NCBI RefSeq assembly: GCF_004336985.1
Contig: NZ_SJUO01000004.1
Location: forward strand, 62,001-126,000
Length of the DNA stretch: 64,000 nt
Reading direction: 5' to 3'
Origin: Exiguobacterium sp. SL-9
GTDB taxonomy: Bacteria; Bacillota; Bacilli; Exiguobacteriales; Exiguobacteriaceae
A program made the position numbers and the translations under genes. Shown here piece by piece: positions 25,958 to 36,745 of the stretch (positions within the stretch are counted from its first letter, which is position 1; every line of letters begins with the position of its first letter). The notes below the pieces were generated by a model. It did not search any database and was not told the origin of the DNA. It saw nothing but the letters and a program-made list of their open reading frames with translations.

Positions 25958-26722
25958 TTACTCCGTTTTTCCTGTCTCGCGCGCAAAAGCGGTCAAACCT
26001 TTTTGCTTATACACGCCGAGCGACCGCTTCGGAAGGCTCTTCACCATCCAATTTTTTAAGATGCGCTGCTTCTCTTCCACCTTCAGTCCATAGCCGTCCG
26101 TCACGACGTGGCGCGCCCGCGTCGTCACATCGTACAACGAGATGGCGGCAGCGACCGAGATGTTCAAGCTTTGGACGTATCCTTGCATCGGGATCAAGTA
26201 ATTGCCGTCCGCCTTGGCGAGCGCCCGTTCCGATACGCCGTGATGTTCATTCCCGAACAAGAGTACAGTCGGTTTCGACACGTCGAGATTCTCAAGCGGG
26301 ACCGCCTTCTCACTAAGTGCCGTCGCAAGCACTTGGTAACCGTCCGCCTTCAACCGATCGATCGCGTCCTCGATGGAAGGGTGTTCGACCACGTCGACCC
26401 AACGATCGGCGCTTTTGGCGATAATCGAGTTTGGCTTGAACTTGGCCCGTCCCTCGACGACGTGCAACGTCTGGACACCGAACGCGTCCGCCGAACGGAG
26501 CACGGCCGACTGGTTGTGCGGGTCATCGACCCCTTCCGTCAAAATCGTGATATGGTTCGTTCGTAAATCCAGCACTTCCTGCATGCGCTTGACGCGGTCA
26601 GGCATCAACATGCTGTACAGCAGTCGGTCCTCTTCTAATAACAGGCCCGACTGCAACAATTCATCGAGTAGTGCCGCCTGCTCTTCTTTTGATAATGCCG
26701 ATGTCGTCTGTCTCCATCCCAT
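25958..26722 (-). CDS. trmH: tRNA (guanosine-2'-O)-methyltransferase TrmH-like (SpoU family)
   Basis: 254 residues. SPOUT motifs are DPHNQSAVLRSADAFGVQTLH (motif 1), VLLFGNEHHGVSERAL (motif 2) and PMQGYVQSLNISVAAAISLYD (motif 3, forming the trefoil knot). The pattern is closest to TrmH, which methylates Gm18 in tRNA, though other SpoU targets are possible. Start at the ATG after AAAGGGGCGAG. Confidence 0.85.
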   Translation of the reverse strand: MGWRQTTSALSKEEQAALLDELLQSGLLLEEDRLLYSMLMPDRVKRMQEVLDLRTNHITILTEGVDDPHNQSAVLRSADAFGVQTLHVVEGRAKFKPNSIIAKSADRWVDVVEHPSIEDAIDRLKADGYQVLATALSEKAVPLENLDVSKPTVLLFGNEHHGVSERALAKADGNYLIPMQGYVQSLNISVAAAISLYDVTTRARHVVTDGYGLKVEEKQRILKNWMVKSLPKRSLGVYKQKGLTAFARETGKTE

Positions 26723-26840
26723 CGTTCTCGCCCCTTTCAACCTCTAGTATTGTAGCGAGATTCGTTCCGACTGACAAGTTGGGCGAGAAACGACTCGAAT
26801 ATCCTCTCGGTATGAAAATCTATGAAAATTAGGAAAACGG

Positions 26841-26869
26841 TTGCACAAATTTATGCAATCGATTACAAT
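26841..26869 (+). promoter_or_regulatory. Promoter of malT-mapP
   Basis: TTGCAC (26841-26846), 17-bp spacer, TACAAT (26864-26869). Two operator-like sequences cover the spacer/-10 and the start-site region. Confidence 0.75.
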
Positions 26870-26890
26870 CATCTATGCAAGCGATTGCAT
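26853..26890 (+). promoter_or_regulatory. Tandem LacI/CcpA-type operators (cre-like) on the malT promoter
   Basis: ATGCAATCGATTACA (26853-26867) and the near-perfect palindrome ATGCAAGCGATTGCAT (26875-26890) both fit the cre consensus WTGNAANCGNWNNCW. Their centres are 22 bp apart, two helical turns, one over the -10 and one at the expected transcript start, so binding would block initiation. They could bind CcpA, a maltose-specific LacI repressor, or both. Confidence 0.7.
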
Positions 26891-26943
26891 TGACAGTCGC
26901 CATAGACAGATAAAAAGTTCCGTATAGGAAGGAAGCGTATCAC

Positions 26944-28572
26944 ATGAAACAACTCATCTCGTTCGACTTTTGGCAGAAACTCGGTAAGGCCTTAATGGTC
27001 GTCATCGCCGTCATGCCAGCCGCAGGTCTCATGATTTCGATTGGTAAATTGATTGGCATGTCAGCCGGAGACGTCAGCATCTTGCTCACGACGGCCCGCA
27101 TCATTGAAGACCTCGGTTGGGGAATCATCGTCAACTTACATATCTTGTTCGCAGTCGCCATCGGTGGCTCATGGGCGAAAGATAAAGCCGGCGGTGCCTT
27201 CGCTGCGCTGATCGCCTTCATCTTGATCAACCGTGTCACAGGCGCCATCTTCGCCGTCAACGGAACGATGCTCCAAGACCCGGAAGCGACAGTCCAGTCA
27301 CTCTTCGGAGCTGACCTTGTCGTCGCTGACTACTTCACATCTGTACTTGGTTCACCTGCCCTCAACATGGGCGTGTTCGTCGGGATTATCGCCGGTTTCC
27401 TCGGTGGTGCCCTCTATAACAAGTTCTACAACTTCAACAAATTACCGAATGCCCTCTCGTTCTTCAACGGGAAGCGCTTCGTGCCATTCGTCGTCATCCT
27501 CGGTTCGGTCGTTGCCGCCATCGCGTTGTCCATCATTTGGCCGACGATTCAAGGCGCGCTCAACAGCTTCGGTGAATGGATCGCGACGTCGCGCAACACG
27601 GCGCCGGTTCTCGCGCCGTTCATCTACGGTGCACTCGAGCGTCTCCTCTTGCCGTTCGGACTTCACCACATGTTGACGGTACCAATGAACTACACGGAAC
27701 TCGGTGGCACGTACACGATTTTGACAGGGGCGACAGCCGGTTCGGTCGTTGCGGGTCAAGATCCGCTCTGGTTGGCTTGGGTCACTGACCTCGTTAACCT
27801 GCGCGCTGCGGGTGATACGGCTGCTTACAACGCGTTGCTCGCTGACGTCGTACCGGCCCGTTTCAAAGTCGGTCAAGTCATCTTGTCATTCGCTGCCTTG
27901 ATCGGTGCCGCTTACGCGATGTACCGCAACGTCGACGAAGACAAGAAAGCACAATACAAGCCGATGTTCTTGTCGGCTGGTCTCGCCGTCTTCTTGACGG
28001 GTGTCACAGAACCAATCGAATTCATGTTCATGTTCGTCGCTCCAGTCCTTTACGTCGTCTACGCGCTCATGGCCGGTGCCGCCTTCGCTTTAGCGGATGT
28101 CATCGACCTTCGTGTCCACGCGTTCGGTGCGATTGAATTACTCACACGCATCCCGATGATCGTCAAAGCGGGACTGTTGCAAGACTTGATTAACTTCTTC
28201 CTCGTTTCGGCTGCCTTCTTCTTCTTGAACTTCGGTGTGTTCAACTTCTTCATCAAGAAGATGAACCTCCCGACGCCTGGCCGTAACGGGAACTATATGG
28301 AAGAAGTGACAGAGAAATCGAACGTGACAGGCAACGAGCAGGTCATGGGGATTATCGCGCTACTCGGTGGGGAAGAGAACATCGAGGACGTCGATGCCTG
28401 CATGACGCGTCTCCGTGTCACAGTCAAAGACATGTCGCTCGTCTCAGAAGAGAGCGAGTGGAAAAAGAACGGCGCCATGGGTCTCATCTTGAAAGACCGT
28501 GGTGTCCAGGCAATCTACGGCCCGAAAGCCGACGTATTGAAGTCTGATATTCAAGACGTCATCGGTGCATAA
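26944..28572 (+). CDS. malT: PTS alpha-glucoside/maltose permease, enzyme IICB
   Basis: 542 residues. An EIIC domain with about 10 helices (starting FWQKLGKALMVVIAVMPAAGLM, and containing the family SGxTEPIEF-like GVTEPIEFMFMFVAP) is followed by an EIIB domain from about residue 455 with the phosphorylated Cys486 in DACMTRLRVTV. There is no IIA domain, so a glucose-type IIA must come from elsewhere. It would take up and phosphorylate a glucose or alpha-glucoside. The downstream mapP-like phosphatase points to maltose, as in the Enterococcus MalT/MapP route. GGAAGG lies upstream of the ATG. Confidence 0.82.
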   Translation: MKQLISFDFWQKLGKALMVVIAVMPAAGLMISIGKLIGMSAGDVSILLTTARIIEDLGWGIIVNLHILFAVAIGGSWAKDKAGGAFAALIAFILINRVTGAIFAVNGTMLQDPEATVQSLFGADLVVADYFTSVLGSPALNMGVFVGIIAGFLGGALYNKFYNFNKLPNALSFFNGKRFVPFVVILGSVVAAIALSIIWPTIQGALNSFGEWIATSRNTAPVLAPFIYGALERLLLPFGLHHMLTVPMNYTELGGTYTILTGATAGSVVAGQDPLWLAWVTDLVNLRAAGDTAAYNALLADVVPARFKVGQVILSFAALIGAAYAMYRNVDEDKKAQYKPMFLSAGLAVFLTGVTEPIEFMFMFVAPVLYVVYALMAGAAFALADVIDLRVHAFGAIELLTRIPMIVKAGLLQDLINFFLVSAAFFFLNFGVFNFFIKKMNLPTPGRNGNYMEEVTEKSNVTGNEQVMGIIALLGGEENIEDVDACMTRLRVTVKDMSLVSEESEWKKNGAMGLILKDRGVQAIYGPKADVLKSDIQDVIGA

Positions 28573-28574
28573 TC

Positions 28575-28609
28575 AACAGGCCAGCTCGTACGAGTTGGCC
28601 TGTTTTTTC
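28575..28609 (+). terminator. Hairpin terminator between malT and mapP
   Basis: Stem AACAGGCCAGCTCG / CGAGTTGGCCTGTT (one G-T pair) with T6. It would make mapP expression lower than malT by partial read-through, as no separate promoter is evident in the short gap. Confidence 0.85.
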
Positions 28610-28624
28610 TAAAGGAGGACTATC

Positions 28625-29416
28625 GTGAATATTTTAACGCTGAACTGTCACGCCTGGTTAGAAGACCGTCAACAAGAGAAAATCGACTCGATCGTCGAAC
28701 GGATCGCGAGCGAGGAATACGACATCATCGCACTCCAAGAAGTGAATCAACATAAAGAGGCCCCACACATCGACGGCTTGATTCGAGAGAACAACTTCGC
28801 CTACGTGCTCGTCGAGCGTTTGAAAGAGCAAGGCGTCGATTACTACATGACGTGGGACTTTGCTCATTATGGCTATGATATCTACGAAGAAGGCGTCGCG
28901 ATTTTATCGCGCACTCCGTTCGTGTCGACCGAATCGTTCTTCGTCTCCCAGACGACCGACCCGAACGATTACAAATCTCGGAAAATCGTCAAGGCGGTCG
29001 TAGACGGTATGGACGCACCGATGGCGATTTACTCCTGTCACCTTGGTTGGTGGCATGATGCCGATGAACCGGTACGCCATCAGCTCGATGAACTACTTCG
29101 TCGCGTCGAAGATGACGATCGCGCCTTACTGCTCGGCGACTTCAATAACGATGCGTTCATTCGTGGCGAAGGGTATGATTACTTGATCGAGCACGGTCTC
29201 CAAGACTTGTTCCACTTGGCGACCGAGCGTGAAGGCGATGCGACCGTCCAAGGCAAGATTGCCGGCTGGGACGAGAACAAGCAGGCGCTTCGCATCGACT
29301 TGATGTTGACGAACGCCCCGATTCACGTCTCGCGCCATGCCGTCGTCTTTGACGGCGAGAACGGTCCGATCGTCTCGGATCATGCCGGTGTCGAAGCGAC
29401 TGCATTCTGGCGTTAA
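28625..29416 (+). CDS. mapP: Endonuclease/exonuclease/phosphatase-fold protein, probable maltose 6'-phosphate phosphatase
   Basis: 263 residues from a GTG after AAAGGAGG. EEP-fold motifs: MNILTLNCH at the start, ALQEVN with the metal-binding Glu, SCHLGWW, LLGDFNND with catalytic Asp/Asn, and SDHAGVEA with the final Asp-His. The Enterococcus faecalis MapP, which dephosphorylates maltose 6'-phosphate imported by MalT, belongs to this fold and is encoded beside malT. The gene order here is the same, hence the call; a general sugar phosphatase or nuclease role is the alternative. Confidence 0.72.
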   Translation: MNILTLNCHAWLEDRQQEKIDSIVERIASEEYDIIALQEVNQHKEAPHIDGLIRENNFAYVLVERLKEQGVDYYMTWDFAHYGYDIYEEGVAILSRTPFVSTESFFVSQTTDPNDYKSRKIVKAVVDGMDAPMAIYSCHLGWWHDADEPVRHQLDELLRRVEDDDRALLLGDFNNDAFIRGEGYDYLIEHGLQDLFHLATEREGDATVQGKIAGWDENKQALRIDLMLTNAPIHVSRHAVVFDGENGPIVSDHAGVEATAFWR

Positions 29417-29419
29417 TTT

Positions 29420-29457
29420 AACCCTTTTCTTTCACAATGTGAGAGAAAAGGGTTTTG
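29420..29457 (+). terminator. Terminator of malT-mapP
   Basis: AACCCTTTTCT...GAGAAAAGGGTT stem followed by TT-G-C; moderate T-run. Confidence 0.7.
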
Positions 29458-29531
29458 CTTTTGGCGAAAATTCGGTATGGTTGGAAACGACTGATGTCTA
29501 ATGACTATATTTCTGAAAGTAGTGATTTATT

Positions 29532-30713
29532 TTGACGACCACCCCATCGCTCAGTCGGACCGACTGGACGCTGATCTTATCGCTCGCCTTGCTCACGTTC
29601 GTGCTCGGAACGAGTGAGTTTGTCATCGTCGGGATTTTACCCGATATCGCCGATGGCCTATCGATTTCGATTGCCACGGCCGGAACGCTCGTCTCGGCGT
29701 TCGCCATCACCTTTGCCATTGGGACCCCGCTCACGATGTCGTTCACGAGCCATTTGCCGAAACGAAAATTGATGCTCACGCTCACAGCTGGGTTCATCGT
29801 CTTCAACTTATTCAGCAGCCTCGCTCCGACGTACGGGATATTGCTCGTGCTCCGGATGATGACCGCCGTCGTGACCGGCGTACTCATCTCACTCGCCATG
29901 CTCGTCGCCAGTGAATCGGTACCAACCGGGAAGCGCGGCATCGCTGTCTCCTTCATCTTCGGCGGTTTCACGATGGCGAACGTATTTGGCGTCCCGCTCG
30001 GTACGTTCATCGGGCAACGGGCCGGATGGGAAACGACATTCCTGTTGACGACCGCTTTAGGCGTCGTCGCATTTCTCGCCGTCTACCGTGTCGTGCCGAG
30101 CCATTTAACGAGCGTCAAAACGTCGATTGCCGATCAATTGCGCCTCTTGACGAACCCGCGGATTTTAATCGCGTTCTTCATCCCCGCGTTCGGCTTCGGT
30201 GCAACGTACGTCGTCTATACATATCTCGTCCCAATCTTAAAAGATGTCCTCGGCGTACCTGTCGCTTGGGTCAGCCCGATCTTGTTCGCTTACGGGTTCA
30301 TCTCCATCTTCAGCAATCTGGCGGCTGGAAAGATCGCGAGCCATAATCCAATCGGACGGCTACGGTTCGTCTTTCTCATCCAAGCGCTCATCTTAGCGGC
30401 CTTGTATGTGACGACATCGAGCGTGACGCTCGGTCTGATCAATATCGCGCTCATGTCGTTCATGGCGATTCTACTGACGACGTCGACGCAAATCTATTTG
30501 ATCGATTTGGCCGAGAAGTTCAATCCTGACGCCAAAGGCCTGGCCTCATCGCTCATGCCGGTCGCAAGCAACGTCGGGATCGGAATGGGCTCGGCGCTTG
30601 GTGGTCTTGTCTATGCCAACGCACCCGTCATGACGCTCGCCCTCGTCGGTGGTGCCGTCGCGCTCGTGACAGCTTTGCTGACCGCGGTCAGTCATCAGCT
30701 CGACCAACGTTAA
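29532..30713 (+). CDS. MFS transporter, DHA1 type (AraJ/YdhP-like exporter)
   Basis: 393 residues, 12 predicted helices. N-terminal LGTSEFVIVGILPDIADGLSI and the central RMMTAVVTGVLISLAMLVASE segment are hallmarks of the AraJ/YbcL/PbuE group of exporters (drugs, sugars or purine nucleosides). Starts at a TTG; the GAAAGTAGTG ahead of it is a weak ribosome site, so an internal start cannot be excluded. Substrate unknown. Single gene between two terminators. Confidence 0.8.
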   Translation: MTTTPSLSRTDWTLILSLALLTFVLGTSEFVIVGILPDIADGLSISIATAGTLVSAFAITFAIGTPLTMSFTSHLPKRKLMLTLTAGFIVFNLFSSLAPTYGILLVLRMMTAVVTGVLISLAMLVASESVPTGKRGIAVSFIFGGFTMANVFGVPLGTFIGQRAGWETTFLLTTALGVVAFLAVYRVVPSHLTSVKTSIADQLRLLTNPRILIAFFIPAFGFGATYVVYTYLVPILKDVLGVPVAWVSPILFAYGFISIFSNLAAGKIASHNPIGRLRFVFLIQALILAALYVTTSSVTLGLINIALMSFMAILLTTSTQIYLIDLAEKFNPDAKGLASSLMPVASNVGIGMGSALGGLVYANAPVMTLALVGGAVALVTALLTAVSHQLDQR

Positions 30714-30748
30714 AACAGCGTGCCCCTTGATGTGGGCACGCTGTTTTT
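30711..30748. terminator. Bidirectional terminator, MFS / hydrolase
   Basis: AAAACAGCGTGCCC / GGGCACGCTGTTTT perfect 14-bp stem between convergent genes. Confidence 0.9.
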
Positions 30749-31451
30749 ATAACCAATCCAAGATTTGATCGATCGTCTCGTCGAGTTGTTGTTTGGCGCT
30801 GAGCGGGCTGTCGTTGTCCCCGTCCTGTGGTCCGTACATCCCGAAGTTAGCGTGGTTGCCGTCTTTGATTTGATGGAAGACGGCGTCATCCTGCACGTTG
30901 TCACGACTCGCCTCGATATCAGCCGGTGTGGCGAGACCGTCGATTTCCCCGGAGACGGACAAGACACGTAAATCGCTGTCCGCCATCGTACTGATTGGAT
31001 ACGATGCGAGGAAGATGACCCCGTCGACTTGCTCCTCATGCTCAAGCGCGTAACCGGACGCAGCCGAGCCACCGAGTGAATGCCCCCCGACGACCCAACG
31101 TTCGATGTCTGGATGGGCGGCGATGATCTCTTCTGCTGCATCGATATCTGCTATCCCAAGATTTAAGCGCAACGATGGGATGGCGACGAAGACACCTTCT
31201 TCTGCCAGTCTGGTGCCATAATAGGCGTATGCCTCTTTCTCGACTTTCGCTCCCGGATACAGGATGAACCCAACCTCGCTGTCCGTCTGCCCGAACTCGA
31301 GACGATTGTCCACTTCCGTCGCCTCCGCCGCGTAGCTGAGCGCCTCATCCGTCGGTCCGTATGTCAGTTGTGTCCACACAAGGAATCCGATGATGGCGAC
31401 CAAGATGATTCCTACTAGGCCAAGGCCAATCCACTTCAATTTTTTCTTCAT
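30747..31451 (-). CDS. Membrane-anchored alpha/beta hydrolase
   Basis: 234 residues. The N-terminus MKKKLKWIGLGLVGIILVAI is a basic patch and hydrophobic helix with no lipobox Cys, so an uncleaved anchor is likely. The hydrolase domain has nucleophile motif GGHSLGG (near residue 115) and a C-terminal catalytic His in DGNHANFGMYG, as in dienelactone-hydrolase-like or 'alpha/beta hydrolase 5' proteins. The substrate is unknown. The catalytic domain would face outside the cell. Confidence 0.82.
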   Translation of the reverse strand: MKKKLKWIGLGLVGIILVAIIGFLVWTQLTYGPTDEALSYAAEATEVDNRLEFGQTDSEVGFILYPGAKVEKEAYAYYGTRLAEEGVFVAIPSLRLNLGIADIDAAEEIIAAHPDIERWVVGGHSLGGSAASGYALEHEEQVDGVIFLASYPISTMADSDLRVLSVSGEIDGLATPADIEASRDNVQDDAVFHQIKDGNHANFGMYGPQDGDNDSPLSAKQQLDETIDQILDWL

Positions 31452-31527
31452 TATAAGACCTCCATTTGCATCCACTTCCCCATCACGGTACACTAGTAGT
31501 AAAAAAGGGAAATATCAGGGGGACACC

Positions 31528-32793
31528 ATGACGAAAAGTTCTGTAACCACGACGATTCAGTGGTTTATTTTTATTTTAGCTACAAACATTGTACCACCGC
31601 TCTCGATCGCTGCCTTATTTGAACTGTCACCAGCCGAGACGATGACGTTCATCTCGCGCTCGCTGTTCATCTTCGCCCTCTTCAGCATCATCCAAACACT
31701 GCTCGGCCACCGTCTACCGATTTTAGAAGGACCGGCCGGGATATGGTGGGGCGTGTTCACACTCTATGCCTCCATCGGTCCGGCGCTTTACGGTAGCGGA
31801 CAAGAGACACTCCAAGCGCTCGGTTTCATGTTGTTCTTGAGTGGTGTGCTCGGTGTGGTCATGACCGTCACCGGCCTGTTGCGACGGATGCTGTCGTTGT
31901 TCACCCCACAAGTACTCGGCGTCTATATGATTCTGCTCGTCTTGCAACTGTCGGGCGCCGTCATTAAAGGTGGCTTCGGCGTGACCGAGGACGGCATTAA
32001 CGTCGTTCAGGCCGTCGCGACGGCCGGTCTCGTTTTGTTCGCGCTCACGCTCGAGCGGAGCCGGTTCAAACAGTACGGACTCGTCATGACGCTCATCGCC
32101 GGATTTTGGTTGTTCAACCTGCTCGGACTCGGCAACCCGATCGTCCGTTCCGAGTCATTCTTCCTCGTACCTGAACTATTCCCGTTCGGAACGTGGGTGT
32201 GGGATTGGAACTTGCTCCCGACGGCTTTCGTCATCACGCTCCTGCTCATGACGAACGTCCTCGCCAATATCAAGTTGATTGAACGCATCGTCAGCTCGCG
32301 CGAGAAGCGTCAAATCGAAGGCAACGTCCCGGCGTCCGGTGTCGTCAGCGGCATCAGTCAAATGGTCGCGGGCATGTTCGGGACACCGGGACCGGTCGCC
32401 ATCTCTGGAACGGCTGGTTTCTTATCCTCGACGGAGAGCGTCCATCGCTCACCACATCTCGTGGCCCACGCTGTGATGATGGTGCTCGCCCTTATCGGTC
32501 CGTTCGTCTCGCTCATCGCGAGCATCCCGGCCGCCGTCGGATACGCCATCGTCACCCCGCTCATCGCGACGATGATCATCATCGGAATCAACGAGGCGGC
32601 GTTCGAATTGAACCAAAAGACGGCGTCACTCACTGTCGGTCTCCCGCTCGTGATCGGAGCCGGCGCGATGTTGCTCCCACCTGGGGCAATGAACGATTTG
32701 CCACCGCTCTTGGCGACCGTATTCTCGAACGGACTCGTCCTCGGAACGATCGTCGCCTTGACGACGGCCATTCTCAGCCGCATCAAAGACTAA
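31528..32793 (+). CDS. NCS2-family purine/pyrimidine permease (YwdJ-like)
   Basis: 421 residues, about 12 helices. Features of the nucleobase-ascorbate transporter family are seen in EGPAGIWWGVFTLYAS and in the MFGTPGPVAISGTAGFLSST region that corresponds to the NCS2 substrate-site motif. It is divergent from PbuX and PbuG but of the same fold; the substrate is unknown. Start chosen at the ATG 7 nt after CAGGGGG; an upstream extension lies opposite the hydrolase gene. Confidence 0.75.
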   Translation: MTKSSVTTTIQWFIFILATNIVPPLSIAALFELSPAETMTFISRSLFIFALFSIIQTLLGHRLPILEGPAGIWWGVFTLYASIGPALYGSGQETLQALGFMLFLSGVLGVVMTVTGLLRRMLSLFTPQVLGVYMILLVLQLSGAVIKGGFGVTEDGINVVQAVATAGLVLFALTLERSRFKQYGLVMTLIAGFWLFNLLGLGNPIVRSESFFLVPELFPFGTWVWDWNLLPTAFVITLLLMTNVLANIKLIERIVSSREKRQIEGNVPASGVVSGISQMVAGMFGTPGPVAISGTAGFLSSTESVHRSPHLVAHAVMMVLALIGPFVSLIASIPAAVGYAIVTPLIATMIIIGINEAAFELNQKTASLTVGLPLVIGAGAMLLPPGAMNDLPPLLATVFSNGLVLGTIVALTTAILSRIKD

Positions 32794-32823
32794 AAAAACT
32801 GACCTCGCGAGGTCAGTTTTTTT
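32793..32823. terminator. Bidirectional terminator
   Basis: AACTGACCTCGCGAGGTCAGTT perfect palindromic stem with A- and T-runs; overlaps the 3' end of the RDD gene. Confidence 0.85.
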
Positions 32824-33205
32824 CGATTACGTGCATATGGAACGCTGCATCGTGCGGCAAGACGGCACCGGCTTCGGCCTCGAAATGCGCACGGTCCTTG
32901 ACGTAGGCGACAATCGAGCGCGTATCGCGGTGCAGTGCCCGTTTGAACGCTTGCTCGGCCGTGACTGGTGTCCCGTCGTCGTTCGTCAACTCGAGACCCA
33001 TCAGCTTATAGCCGAGCGTCTGTCCGCCGCGACGCATCTGACATGCCTCGAGCGCATAGGCGACGAGCATCGGCGTGATGACGGTATGGACGAACTCGCT
33101 CTTCACTTTCTTACGTACAATCTGTTCGACACCGTAACTGACCAATCCAGCGATGACGCTATCCATCAACACGGCTTGCGTCCGCTTTTTCGTTAGTCGC
33201 TTCAT
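32813..33205 (-). CDS. RDD-family membrane protein
   Basis: 130 residues with two or so hydrophobic segments. The RDD family marks are the Arg in KKRTQAVLMDSVIAG (Asp of the first helix) and RRGGQTLGYKLMGLELTNDDG. Function unknown; some RDD proteins are linked to ion transport. Its start overlaps the stop of the NAD-binding protein gene (ATGA), so the two are coupled. Confidence 0.8.
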   Translation of the reverse strand: MKRLTKKRTQAVLMDSVIAGLVSYGVEQIVRKKVKSEFVHTVITPMLVAYALEACQMRRGGQTLGYKLMGLELTNDDGTPVTAEQAFKRALHRDTRSIVAYVKDRAHFEAEAGAVLPHDAAFHMHVIEKN

Positions 33206-33849
33206 TGGCTCATCCTCTGCATCATGCCAGACGTCAATACTTCGATGCCTTGTCCTTCTTCCGCGGCCATGATCAAGGCACGCGCCACGTGGAGCGCTTG
33301 AATCGGTGCGGCATCTGGTAGTTTATCGAGTAACAACGGTTGGAGCGGACGGCTGACGACTTCGGCCGCTTTCTCGCCGAGACGGAACTCTTCCCGATCT
33401 CCGAGCAGGAGCGACGGACGGGCGATAATCAAGTGTTCGAAGCCGAACACTTTGAGCCCGTTCTCGAGCTCTCCTTTCACCCGGTTGTAGAAGAAAGGTG
33501 ACCGAAGTGACGCGCCTTGTGCCGAGACGACGGCATAACGTGTCGCACCGTGCTGCTTCGCGACGCGCGCCACTTCGAGCGGCAACTCGAGGTCGACGTG
33601 TTTGAACGCCTGACGTGAGCCGGCGACGGCAATCGTCGTCCCGAGTGCACAGTAGACGTCATCAATGTGCGGCAACGCCTCGTCCATCCCTTCGAACCCG
33701 ACGACTTCATGCAGTTTCGGGTGACTCCATCGTTTCGAGCGACGGACGACAATCCAGACTTGATCATACCGTTCCTGTTCGAGTAACTGTTCGACGAGTT
33801 CGCGTCCAATCAATCCGGTGGCGCCAACGACTAATGCAGTTTTCCCCAT
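33202..33849 (-). CDS. NAD(P)H-binding atypical SDR protein (HTATIP2-like)
   Basis: 215 residues. Rossmann motif GATGLIGREL at residues 9-18, then YCALGTT and the FYNRVKGELE segment with the Tyr/Lys pair. It resembles the TIP30/HTATIP2-type oxidoreductases. Substrate unknown. Heads a two-gene unit with the RDD gene. Confidence 0.8.
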   Translation of the reverse strand: MGKTALVVGATGLIGRELVEQLLEQERYDQVWIVVRRSKRWSHPKLHEVVGFEGMDEALPHIDDVYCALGTTIAVAGSRQAFKHVDLELPLEVARVAKQHGATRYAVVSAQGASLRSPFFYNRVKGELENGLKVFGFEHLIIARPSLLLGDREEFRLGEKAAEVVSRPLQPLLLDKLPDAAPIQALHVARALIMAAEEGQGIEVLTSGMMQRMSQ

Positions 33850-33883
33850 GCTTGTTCCCCCTAGTTACGTAGTTCCTTTCAGT

Positions 33884-35856
<1,973 letters not shown>

Positions 35857-35857
35857 T

Positions 35858-35928
35858 CACCCGTAGTCGAACCATTTACGGTGGTTCGGTAGAGACTTGC
35901 GGGCCATATTCCCGCTGATATACGAGTG
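35858..35928 (-). promoter_or_regulatory. Guanine (purine) riboswitch aptamer
   Basis: Minus strand: P1 CACTCGTA / TACGGGTG enclosing TATCAGCGGG-ATATGGC-CCGC-AAGTCTCTACC-GAACC-ACCGTAAAT-GGTTC-GACTA. The three-way junction marks ATAT, GTCTCTACC and the C of GACTA (the position that pairs with guanine; adenine-type would read GATTA) are intact. It should turn off xpt-pbuX when guanine or hypoxanthine is plentiful. Confidence 0.95.
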
Positions 35929-35958
35929 CGAATCTTTTATTTATATAAGATAGGACTT

Positions 35959-35986
35959 ATTCTAGACGATATTTCGTAAAATGCAA
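35959..35986 (-). promoter_or_regulatory. Promoter of xpt-pbuX
   Basis: Minus strand TTGCAT (35986-35981), 16-bp spacer, TAGAAT (35964-35959), placing the start about 24 nt before the aptamer. Confidence 0.6.
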
Positions 35987-36076
35987 CCCGTTTCCGAAAA
36001 GACGGCTAAAAGTTCGATTTTTCTGAAACTGCTGTATACTAAAGATACTGGAAAATCGAGAGGAGCCACGTCCATT

Positions 36077-36685
36077 ATGAAGCTATTCGTTTTAGGTGCC
36101 ACCGGTCGGACCGGTCATCAGTTTATCGACCAGGCCATCGAGCATGGCCACCACGTGACCGCTTTCGTGCGGGAACAGAAAAAATTGATTCCGACGCCGC
36201 AACTTGAAATCATCGAAGGCGATGTCACGGACAGTGCCTCTTTGACAGACGCTGTAGCTGGTCATGATGCCGTCATCAGCTGTCTCGGGACTGACTTGAG
36301 CGACTCGGACTTCTTGGCCCGTGTCACCGATGCGCTCGTCCCGGCACTGAAAGCGAACGGCATCACCCGCGTCGTCTATCTCGCCTCGGCTGGGATTGAT
36401 AAAGAAATTCCGGGCCTTGCTGGTACGGTCGTGACGTTCATGCTTCGGAAGCCACTCCGTGACCACCGGGCCGCGGTCGATCTGTGGCGCAACTCGTCGT
36501 TCGATTATACGATCGTGCGGCCGATGCAATTGACGGACGGTCCCCGGACTTCCGTGTATCGCACGTCCCTCGACAGCATTCCAGACAACGGAAAACAGAT
36601 TTCACGGGCCGATGTTGCCCAGTTCATGCTGAACGCCGTCGAAGACCAACTCTTCATCCGCCAATCGATCGGACTGGCGTACTAA
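36077..36685 (+). CDS. NAD(P)-binding SDR-type protein (NmrA/BVR-B-like)
   Basis: 202 residues from the ATG after GAGGAGC. Rossmann motif GATGRTGHQF at residues 7-16, then GHDAVISCLGT and VDLWRNSSFDYTIVRP, the pattern of the flavin reductase/NmrA-like atypical SDR group (YwnB, YhfK and related). Substrate unknown. Confidence 0.82.
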   Translation: MKLFVLGATGRTGHQFIDQAIEHGHHVTAFVREQKKLIPTPQLEIIEGDVTDSASLTDAVAGHDAVISCLGTDLSDSDFLARVTDALVPALKANGITRVVYLASAGIDKEIPGLAGTVVTFMLRKPLRDHRAAVDLWRNSSFDYTIVRPMQLTDGPRTSVYRTSLDSIPDNGKQISRADVAQFMLNAVEDQLFIRQSIGLAY

Positions 36686-36745
36686 TTTTTTGGATTCCAT
36701 GCTACAATATCGGATAGTCAACTTTGAAGGGAACGAATAAGAATT

